Shown: one piece after another, positions 55,278 through 64,000 of the stretch
Numbering within the stretch: the first letter of the stretch is position 1
How the letters are laid out: every line of letters begins with the position of its first letter
DNA from: Peribacillus simplex
Lineage (GTDB): Bacteria; Bacillota; Bacilli; Bacillales; DSM-1321
Direction of reading: 5' to 3'
DNA length: 64,000 bases
Assembly (NCBI RefSeq): GCF_001578185.1
Contig: NZ_CP011008.1
Span: forward strand, 3,748,001-3,812,000
The notes under the pieces: model-generated
Seen by the model: the letters and a program-made list of their open reading frames with translations, nothing else
Told to the model about the DNA's origin: nothing
The model's database searches: none
Program-made: the position numbers and the translations under genes

Positions 55278-56687
55278 TTAATGGACCTGTTCAGTTCTTT
55301 CCGAATTCCTGATATCGACAAATTTCCCATGAATGGCCGCCGCGGCAGCCATTGCCGGACTAACTAGGTGTGTCCTTGCACCAGCTCCTTGCCTGCCTTC
55401 AAAGTTCCGATTACTGGTGGAGGCACAATGCTCTCCGGTTGGAACCACATCAGGGTTCATGCTCAAGCACATGCTGCAACCTGATTCACGCCATTCAAAG
55501 CCCGCAGATTTGAAGATCTCATCCAACCCTTCTTCTTCCGCTTGCCTTTTAACACTCTGTGAACCGGGAACGACCATCGCCCGAACTCCTTTTTGCACAG
55601 TCTGGCCATCGATCATTTCTGCGGCCTGCCGCAAGTCTTCAATGCGTGAGTTCGTACAAGATCCTATGAATACATGCTGAACGGGGATATCCGTGATTGG
55701 CATGCCTTCCTCAAGACCCATGTACTCAAGTGCCCGATTCAGCTCCTTAGAATCCATGATACCTTCCGCGAAGGTAGGTACTTTACCGTCCACTCCACTA
55801 GCCATTCCAGGATTTGTACCCCAGCTGACCATAGGTGAAATCAGGCTGCCATCAAGAATGATTTCTTGGTCATATACAGCATCCTCATCACTTGAAAGTG
55901 ACTTCCACTCCTGAACACATTGCTCGTACTCTTCTCCTTTCGGCAAATATTTACGACCTTTCAAATATGAGAAAGTTGTTTCATCAGGAGCAACCAGCCC
56001 CGCCCTTGCCCCGCCTTCAATCGACATATTGCAAACCGTCATTCTCTCTTCCATCGACATATCCCGGAAAACTTCCCCACAATACTCAATGATGTGCCCA
56101 GTGCCGAAATCGACGCCAAATTTAGAAATCACAAATAAAATGACATCTTTCGCCATCACACCGTGTCCAAGTTTGCCATTAACCTCAAGCTTTAATGTTT
56201 TCGGTTTTGTTTGCCAAAGGGTTTGTGTGGCCAAAACATGCTCAACCTCACTCGTACCGATTCCAAACGCAATCGATCCAAACGCACCATGTGTGGAAGT
56301 ATGACTGTCACCGCATACAATCGTCATCCCTGGCTGTGTAAGCCCTAATTCTGGCCCGATAACGTGAACGATCCCTTGTTCCGGGCTGTCCAAATCAGCC
56401 AAGCGGATACCGAACTCCTTACAGTTTTGGTCTAGTGCCTCTAATTGCTTTCTAGCAATATCATCCTCGATGAAATAGCGATTAACGGTTGGTACATTAT
56501 GGTCCATTGTCGCAAAAGTACGGTCTGGTCTCCTGACTGTGCGTCCTTTTAATCTCAATCCTTCAAATGCTTGCGGAGATGTCACTTCATGAATATATTG
56601 AAGGTCTATATAAATCAAATCCGGTTTATTTTCCTCTTCATTTACAATATGACGATCCCATATTTTCTCTATTATCGACTTTCCCAT
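55278..56687 (-). CDS. leuC: 3-isopropylmalate dehydratase large subunit LeuC
   Basis: Aconitase-family [4Fe-4S] subunit. The 469 residues bear the cluster cysteines in [17 protein letters not shown] (about Cys349) and [13 protein letters not shown] (about Cys409 and Cys412), plus [20 protein letters not shown] (about 129-148). The ribosome site GAGGTGGG precedes the ATG. Between leuB and leuC lies a strong hairpin that may partly uncouple leuCD. Confidence 0.97.
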   Translation of the reverse strand: MGKSIIEKIWDRHIVNEEENKPDLIYIDLQYIHEVTSPQAFEGLRLKGRTVRRPDRTFATMDHNVPTVNRYFIEDDIARKQLEALDQNCKEFGIRLADLDSPEQGIVHVIGPELGLTQPGMTIVCGDSHTSTHGAFGSIAFGIGTSEVEHVLATQTLWQTKPKTLKLEVNGKLGHGVMAKDVILFVISKFGVDFGTGHIIEYCGEVFRDMSMEERMTVCNMSIEGGARAGLVAPDETTFSYLKGRKYLPKGEEYEQCVQEWKSLSSDEDAVYDQEIILDGSLISPMVSWGTNPGMASGVDGKVPTFAEGIMDSKELNRALEYMGLEEGMPITDIPVQHVFIGSCTNSRIEDLRQAAEMIDGQTVQKGVRAMVVPGSQSVKRQAEEEGLDEIFKSAGFEWRESGCSMCLSMNPDVVPTGEHCASTSNRNFEGRQGAGARTHLVSPAMAAAAAIHGKFVDIRNSERTEQVH

Positions 56688-56720
56688 CTTATCCCACCTC
56701 GATCAATCTTATATTTTTTT

Positions 56721-56748
56721 AAAAAACACGGCCTAATATTAGGCCGTG
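56721..56748 (-). terminator. Intra-operon hairpin with T-run between leuB and leuC
   Basis: On the minus strand CACGGCCTAAT and ATTAGGCCGTG form an 11-pair palindrome followed by six Ts, 9 bases past the leuB stop. It looks like a full intrinsic terminator inside the operon. It may reduce leuCD expression or act as a processing/stability element; mRNA processing of the ilv-leu transcript is known in B. subtilis. Confidence 0.75.
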
Positions 56749-56756
56749 AAAGAAGT

Positions 56757-57869
56757 TTATGCGTAAGCTCCCATGATATTGGAAATGGCTTCCTGGTCTA
56801 AAAGATTGGCTTTTATTTCTGCAATCATCTCTGAAGTAGACGTAATAATTGGTTGGCCATTTGCGATATCGCCTGTTCTCAAACCATAATCAAGGACCGT
56901 TTCCACTGCCTGCTCAACGGCATGTGCCTCATCTTCCAAGCCAAAGGACAAACGCAGCATGGACGCCGCTGATAAAATGGTCCCAATTGGATTAGCTAAG
57001 TTTTTGCCCGCAATATCAGGAGCAGAGCCATGAATCGGTTCATATAAATTAGGCCCTTCCGTTGATATGGAGGCGGAAGGAAGCATTCCAAGCGAGCCAG
57101 TCAATACAGAGGCTTCATCACTTAAAATATCACCGAACATATTCTCCGTCACGATAATATCAAATTGTTTCGGGTTTTTAATCAGTTGCATGGCTGCATT
57201 ATCCACAAGCATATGTTCAAGGATTACATCCGGATAGTCCTTGGCGATTTCTTCAGCCGTTTCACGCCACATCCTGCTGGATTCAAGAACATTCGCTTTA
57301 TCCACGGATGTTACTTTTTTCTTGCGTTCCGATGCTAATTCAAAAGCAAGTTCAATGATGCGCTTCATTTCGCTTTTCTGATAGAAAAGGGTATCGACAA
57401 CCGCTTCTTTCCCTTCTCTTTCAACGCGCTCACTTGGCTTACCGAAATACAGGCCGCCAGTTAGTTCCCTGACAATCACGAAATCAACATCTTCAATGAA
57501 TTCCTTTTTAAGAGGAGAAGATTCCGACAAGCTGGAATAGTAGCTGATTGGACGGATGTTAGCATAAAGATTCAAATCTTTTCGGATTTTCAACAAACCA
57601 CGTTCCGGTCTTAAGTGTGCAGGCTGGTCATCCCACTTAGGTCCTCCAACGGCACCCAATAATACCGCATCGCTGTTTTTACAAATCTCCACTGTTTCAT
57701 CCGGCAAGGGGGAGCCTGTGTTATCGATGGCCCCGCCTCCAATCTCACCATATTGAAATTCAAAATCGTGTCCATATCTTTGGGCAACGGCTTCGAGGAT
57801 TTCTACAGCGCCTCTTGTTACTTCTTTCCCGATGCCATCTCCTTGAAGCACCGCAATATTCCTTTTCAT
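56757..57869 (-). CDS. leuB: 3-isopropylmalate dehydrogenase LeuB
   Basis: NAD-dependent decarboxylating dehydrogenase, third leucine-pathway step. The 370 residues show AVLQGDGIGKEVTRGAVEIL (about 6-25), VRELTGGLYFGKPSER (about 134-149) and the signature NMFGDILSDEASVLTGSLGM (about 246-265). GGGGAG precedes the ATG. Follows leuA by 15 bases. Confidence 0.98.
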   Translation of the reverse strand: MKRNIAVLQGDGIGKEVTRGAVEILEAVAQRYGHDFEFQYGEIGGGAIDNTGSPLPDETVEICKNSDAVLLGAVGGPKWDDQPAHLRPERGLLKIRKDLNLYANIRPISYYSSLSESSPLKKEFIEDVDFVIVRELTGGLYFGKPSERVEREGKEAVVDTLFYQKSEMKRIIELAFELASERKKKVTSVDKANVLESSRMWRETAEEIAKDYPDVILEHMLVDNAAMQLIKNPKQFDIIVTENMFGDILSDEASVLTGSLGMLPSASISTEGPNLYEPIHGSAPDIAGKNLANPIGTILSAASMLRLSFGLEDEAHAVEQAVETVLDYGLRTGDIANGQPIITSTSEMIAEIKANLLDQEAISNIMGAYA

Positions 57870-57884
57870 CGAAATCTCCCCTTC

Positions 57885-60459
<2,575 letters not shown>

Positions 60460-60479
60460 TCATTATTGTTTTTGTTTTT

Positions 60480-60992
60480 TTATACAATTGTTGCGCTCTT
60501 GGCGTGTGCTATTTGCATTCCACGCGGGATGGCGGCTGTCCCTGTCCTTGCCAATTCCTTGATGCCATATGGCTTGATCAGTTCAATGAAAGCTTCGATT
60601 TTATCCGATTCCCCAGTGATTTGAACTGTCACGCTATCTTTACTGACATCAATTACTGATGCACGGAAGGGTTCGATGACTGAATAAATCTCAGCTCGGG
60701 TATGTGTTGTCACCAATATTTTGATGAGTGCAAGTTCCCTCGCCACAATGGATTGATTCGTAATATCATATACTTTCAATACTTCGATCTGCTTGTTCAA
60801 TTGCTTGGTGATCTGTTCAACGACTGTTTCGTCATCAACATCGACCACGAAGGTCATCCTTGAAATGCCTTCCTGCTCGGATGGGCCGACAGCCATGCTT
60901 TCAATGTTATAATTTCTTTTCGTGAACAGATTCGTAATCCGATTCAGGACACCTGGCCGGTTGTTCACGGTGAGGCTTAGAATTCCTTTCAT
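60480..60992 (-). CDS. ilvH: Acetolactate synthase regulatory subunit IlvH
   Basis: Small subunit conferring valine sensitivity on IlvB. The 170 residues open with an ACT domain (ILSLTVNNRPGVLNRITNLF, about 4-23; YNIESMAVGPSEQEGISRMT). A second ACT-like half follows (TRAEIYSVIEPFRASVIDVS, about 97-116). Its ATG lies 4 bases after the ilvB stop. Confidence 0.96.
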   Translation of the reverse strand: MKGILSLTVNNRPGVLNRITNLFTKRNYNIESMAVGPSEQEGISRMTFVVDVDDETVVEQITKQLNKQIEVLKVYDITNQSIVARELALIKILVTTHTRAEIYSVIEPFRASVIDVSKDSVTVQITGESDKIEAFIELIKPYGIKELARTGTAAIPRGMQIAHAKSATIV

Positions 60993-60995
60993 TGA

Positions 60996-62711
60996 TTAAA
61001 CTCCTTCCATTTCATCAAGCCCTTTTCCTTGTGCTACCATCGGAAAGACATTTTCTTTTTGCTTTACACGGAAATCGATTAATACCGGACCATCTGTCGC
61101 TAACGCTACATCCAGGCAGTTGCTGGCTTCTTCCTCCGTCGTCACCTTGTAACCCGGAATTCCATAAGCATCCGCTAATTTCACAAAGTCCGGATGCGAT
61201 TGAAAAATACTGTGTGAGAAACGGTTATCATGAAAGAGTTCCTGCCACTGCCTTACCATCCCGAGTGCCCCGTTATTGACAATGATGATTTTGATCGGCA
61301 GATTCATTTCGGCAATGACCGATAGTTCTTGCAGGCACATCTGGAAACCGCCATCTCCCGATATGGAAAGCACCGTCGCTTTCGGATTCGCCAGTTGTGC
61401 TCCGAGTGCCGACGGTAAGCCAAAGCCCATCGTTCCGAGTCCACCGGAAGTGACCCATGAATTCGGTTTGTTAAACGGATAGTATTGCGCTGCCCACATT
61501 TGATGCTGTCCAACATCCGTCGTAACAATGGCCTCCCCTTTCGTTTTTTCATGAAGCATCTGGATGACCCGCTGTGGTTTCAGCACGCCTTCTTCATGTG
61601 TATAACGCAATGGGAACTCTTCATTCCATGCAGTCAGCTGTGTGGTCCATTTTTCAATTTCCGGCTTCTTGCCATTTTGTGCGATTAACTCCGTCAGTGC
61701 TTCCTTAGCACTTCCGACAACTGGAATTTTCGTCGGTACATTTTTACCGATTTCCGCTGGATCAATATCGATATGGGCCACCGTTGCATGCTGTGCGAAC
61801 TTCGCTAGATTTCCAGTCAATCGATCATCGAACCTGGCACCGATATTGATTAATAGGTCACATTTCGATAACGCCATGTTTGCTGCAAAACAGCCATGCA
61901 TACCACCCATTCCGATAAAGAGGGGGTGTTCCGCCGGAAAACCTCCAAGACCCAATAAAGTGTGGACGACAGGAATGCCTTGCTGCTCGACATAGTCCTT
62001 TAATAGGTGAGATGCCTTCGCATGCAGGACGCCTGCCCCTGCAAGAATGACCGGTCTTTTCGCTCCACTTACGGCTTCAACAAGCTTTCTGATCTGTAAG
62101 TAATTCGGCTTGGTCGTCGGCTGGTAACCAGGGAGATCCATTTCTGGCTCCTCAGCCGTATATGCACCTTCTAAAATGGCCATATCTTTAGGTATATCAA
62201 TTAATACTGGGCCAGGCCTGCCGCTTGAAGCGATATAAAAAGCTTCTTTTATAATGCGCGGGAGGTCTTCCGGCTTTCTTACCTGGTAATTATGTTTTGT
62301 AATCGGTGTAGTGATCCCCAGTACATCCGCTTCCTGGAATGCATCTGAACCAATTACGCTGGTAGCGACCTGACCCGAAATAACCACAAGCGGCAATGAG
62401 TCGATCATTGCATCAGCCAAACCCGTGACAATGTTCGTCGCTCCTGGTCCGGATGTGACTATGACCACCCCCGGCTTGCCGGTTATCCTGGCGTATCCTT
62501 CCGCTGCATGGATCGCACCTTGTTCGTGTCTTGTCAAAATATGAAAAAGCTCTGAACTGTAAAGCTTGTCATAAATCGGCAATACGGAACCACCCGGATA
62601 TCCAAAGATGACTTCAACATTTTCCTTTTTCAATGCATTCAGCAGAAATTCGGCACCACTATAATGTGTCTTTCCACTTTTCCGATCAGCAATCACTGAT
62701 TTTTGTGTCAT
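60996..62711 (-). CDS. ilvB: Acetolactate synthase catalytic subunit IlvB
   Basis: Thiamine-diphosphate and FAD enzyme forming acetolactate for valine and leucine or acetohydroxybutyrate for isoleucine. About 571 residues from the ATG at 62709-62711 (after GGGGGT). Motifs: [17 protein letters not shown] (about 32-48), the TPP-activating Glu in [15 protein letters not shown], and the TPP-binding [26 protein letters not shown] (about 450-500). A 25-codon upstream extension of the frame lies in leader sequence and is not translated. First gene of ilv-leu. Confidence 0.97.
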   Translation of the reverse strand: MTQKSVIADRKSGKTHYSGAEFLLNALKKENVEVIFGYPGGSVLPIYDKLYSSELFHILTRHEQGAIHAAEGYARITGKPGVVIVTSGPGATNIVTGLADAMIDSLPLVVISGQVATSVIGSDAFQEADVLGITTPITKHNYQVRKPEDLPRIIKEAFYIASSGRPGPVLIDIPKDMAILEGAYTAEEPEMDLPGYQPTTKPNYLQIRKLVEAVSGAKRPVILAGAGVLHAKASHLLKDYVEQQGIPVVHTLLGLGGFPAEHPLFIGMGGMHGCFAANMALSKCDLLINIGARFDDRLTGNLAKFAQHATVAHIDIDPAEIGKNVPTKIPVVGSAKEALTELIAQNGKKPEIEKWTTQLTAWNEEFPLRYTHEEGVLKPQRVIQMLHEKTKGEAIVTTDVGQHQMWAAQYYPFNKPNSWVTSGGLGTMGFGLPSALGAQLANPKATVLSISGDGGFQMCLQELSVIAEMNLPIKIIIVNNGALGMVRQWQELFHDNRFSHSIFQSHPDFVKLADAYGIPGYKVTTEEEASNCLDVALATDGPVLIDFRVKQKENVFPMVAQGKGLDEMEGV

Positions 62712-62784
62712 TTCGTTAATACCCCCTTCACTTTCCCATAAAATAATTTCCAAAGATTCAGAATTTTCAGCTTTTAAGGCATAC

Positions 62785-63131
62785 AAAAAAGCCTTTTCAC
62801 CCCAAATGTACTTGCACTCGGCAAGTTAAAGGGGTGAAAAGGCTTGATGAGCCACTCCACGGTACCACCCTTTTTCGCATGAAACTCCATGCGCACTTTG
62901 AATAGTCTACACTATTCTCTGTTTTGGTAACGGGTACTGGTACGCACCCGTTCAGCCCTACTAGTCTGACGTTCAAGCTGAAACTCCAAGGTGAGTTCAT
63001 CTTTCGGGACAATACCGGCTCTCAGCTACCCGGCTCTCTGTGACTGCCTTTTAAAAAGACTACTTATCCTCTTCAATGCTTTTCGCATTATTCATATTTT
63101 TCGAAACGCTTATGTTTGATGTCTTGTATTT
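62785..63131 (-). promoter_or_regulatory. T-box riboswitch leader of the ilv-leu operon (leucine type)
   Basis: On the minus strand the leader has the T-box AAGGGTGGTACCGTGGA (complement near 62857-62873). It ends in a terminator AAGCCTTTTCACCCC..GGGGTGAAAAGGCTTTTTT (62785-62843). Stem I carries the segment GATGAACTCACC, offering CTC (leucine) as specifier, the same class known for B. subtilis ilvB. Uncharged tRNA-Leu would stabilise the antiterminator and allow ilvB read-through. Spans about 350 bases from the transcription start near 63131. Confidence 0.93.
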
Positions 63132-63137
63132 GTGATT

Positions 63138-63166
63138 ATCTTACGTGTATTTCATGTAGTAGTCAA
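63138..63166 (-). promoter_or_regulatory. Sigma-A promoter of ilv-leu
   Basis: On the minus strand TTGACT (complement of 63161-63166) and TAAGAT (complement of 63138-63143) are spaced by exactly 17 bases. It is the only good promoter upstream of the T-box leader. Confidence 0.85.
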
Positions 63167-63178
63167 CAGGTTTTTGAG

Positions 63179-63193
63179 AATTTTTTGATAATT
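63179..63193 (-). promoter_or_regulatory. CodY box upstream of the ilv-leu promoter
   Basis: AATTTTTTGATAATT on the plus strand matches the CodY consensus AATTTTCWGAAAATT at 13 of 15 positions. It lies 12 bases upstream of the -35. CodY repression of ilv-leu in the presence of branched-chain amino acids and GTP is established in B. subtilis; the site here fits that role. Confidence 0.7.
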
Positions 63194-63211
63194 CTAAATT
63201 GCGAGTTTTGC

Positions 63212-63225
63212 TGTATACGCTTACA
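63212..63225. promoter_or_regulatory. cre-like CcpA site upstream of ilv-leu
   Basis: TGTATACGCTTACA matches the cre pattern TGWAANCGNTNWCA at all but one defined position. It lies about 46 bases upstream of the -35. In B. subtilis CcpA activates ilv-leu from an upstream cre, and this position is suited to activation. The 185 bases beyond, up to 63410, are AT-rich and show nothing further. Confidence 0.6.
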
Positions 63226-63410
63226 TACCTACCATTACCACATTCTATAAATAAGTTATTTCAATTATTAATTTTTAAAAATGTTAGATTTCCCAGTTAG
63301 AATTTTAAATTTATAAAAAACTTATTCATCAGAAACTCCAATTACGCATCCATGTATTTCCATTACCCATTCATATGCGGAATCAACCATTATTCCTTTC
63401 GGCTTCATTT

Positions 63411-63898
63411 CTAACTGTCAATCTCCTTTATGAAAAGGGGCGTTAACGCAACTCTTGATAAAAGACTTGGCCTAAACCTCTTTTGAAGATCTCTCGTAGA
63501 TAAACCGCCCGACATCCCAAGATGCGGAAAATCCCGGAACGATTCAAAATCCCCCCAAACAAATACCAGGGATTTTGCTATGGCTGGTACTCTTGTCCAC
63601 TTTTCTTCCTCTGTCCACAATGCCCGCTTGCCGTCATCACTAACAATGATAAAATCTACAGCAAGTCCATAGTTATGCAAGGATTGGCCCACTCTGGCAT
63701 ATGTCACGACCGGCTTTAATTTATTCGTTCTGCCTTATTCATAAAGAAACATCGGTAACCAGCCGTGATTTGAACAATTATCCCCGCTTCAAAAGCTAAT
63801 TTCACCACTTCGAGTATCGTCTCGTTCACGACCGGGTTCATACCGCTTCCCATATTTTCCTTTGCGTGATTCAATAGGGTTTGTAATTTGATGGCCAT
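63411..63898 (-). pseudogene. Broken CwlK-like L-Ala-D-Glu peptidase (M15 family)
   Basis: A strong ribosome site (GGGAGGTG) precedes the ATG at 63896-63898, and the first frame reads MAIKLQTLLNHAKENMGSGM up to QITAGYRCFF, then stops. In a second frame the family sequence resumes as LYE-stop-GRTNK, then VVTYARVGQSLHNYGLAVDF, with the SxHxxGxAxD zinc motif, and ends near HLGMSGGLSTRDLQKRF. Two lesions are visible: a small frame-breaking deletion near 63740, and a CAA-to-TAA change at 63735-63737 in the expected LYEQGRT. Peptidases of this family are endolysin- or CwlK-type cell-wall enzymes. The fragment 63411-63707 alone starts past the N-terminal part and is unlikely to work. Confidence 0.8.
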
Positions 63899-64000
63899 CC
63901 TGGCACCTCCCCTATATTAAATGCGAACATAACTGCAGAAGGGAAGGCTTTACCATTATTTTATTGGGGGGTAAAGAGTATCAGAAAAATGAAAAAGGGC

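Noticed and set aside
63940..64000. Start of a plus-strand gene at the window end
   Set aside because: GGGGGG and a later ATG are present, but they are spaced too far apart and only a few codons are visible, so no call can be supported.

Overview
The window looks like a chromosomal core region of a Bacillus-type endospore former (Bacillaceae). Three things point there: moderate-to-low GC, AGGAGG-type ribosome sites with frequent TTG/GTG starts, and a gene order that follows the B. subtilis block safA-nadACB / nifS-niaR / pheAB-obg-spo0B-rpmA-prp-rplU / spoIVFAB-minCD-mreBCD-radC-maf-spoIIB-comC-folC-valS-ysxE-spoVID / hemAXCDBL / ysxC-lonA-lonB-clpX-tig-ysoA / ilvBHC-leuABCD almost gene for gene. 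A Peribacillus/B. simplex-like lineage is plausible, but that is inference from gene content. Most genes lie on the minus strand.

Layout. 0-4 kb: a spore-envelope cluster, with the start of a CoxA-like lipoprotein, an aminoglycoside-phosphotransferase-fold kinase and a SafA enlarged by about 40 tandem repeats. 4-5 kb: an accessory gap with a 41-codon orphan that resembles the N-terminus of the YpfJ metallopeptidase, plus a MITE-like repeat. 5-10 kb: de novo NAD synthesis (nadB-nadC-nadA) divergent from the cysteine desulfurase nifS and the repressor niaR, with a likely NiaR operator between them. 10-16 kb: a decayed repetitive-protein gene, pheA/pheB, obg, spo0B and the rplU-prp-rpmA ribosomal operon with an L21 leader. 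16-27 kb: an RNase E/G gene (absent from B. subtilis), the SpoIVFA/SpoIVFB sigma-K processing pair, a displaced yabR, the Min and Mre systems, radC, maf, spoIIB and comC. 28 kb: a second copy of the MITE-like repeat beside an IS1182-type transposase relic. 28.6-34.8 kb: folC and valS, separated by an inserted plus-strand pair of ATP-grasp ligases; valS has a T-box leader. 35-38 kb: ysxE and spoVID. 38-45 kb: the hem operon. 45-54 kb: proteostasis genes (ysxC, lonA, lonB, clpX, tig, ysoA). 54.6-63.2 kb: the ilv-leu operon, with a readable control region (cre-like site, CodY box, sigma-A promoter, leucine T-box). 63.4-63.9 kb: a broken CwlK-like peptidase gene.

How the genes work together. SafA and SpoVID are known partners in coat assembly, and SpoIIB, SpoIVFA/B and Spo0B place several sporulation stages in one neighbourhood. 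NifS supplies sulfur for the NadA iron-sulfur cluster under NiaR control. Prp removes the N-terminal extension visible on L27. HemA to HemL take glutamyl-tRNA to uroporphyrinogen III, with HemX as a membrane partner. The ilv-leu genes form one leucine/valine biosynthetic unit.

The most interesting unexplained features are these: the giant His/Ser/Met-rich SafA repeat array overlapped by a kinase-fold gene; the ATP-grasp pair between folC and valS; the orphan YpfJ-like membrane peptide; the two copies of a composite hairpin/MITE element; a 31-codon reading frame whose stop overlaps the comC start; and three decayed genes.
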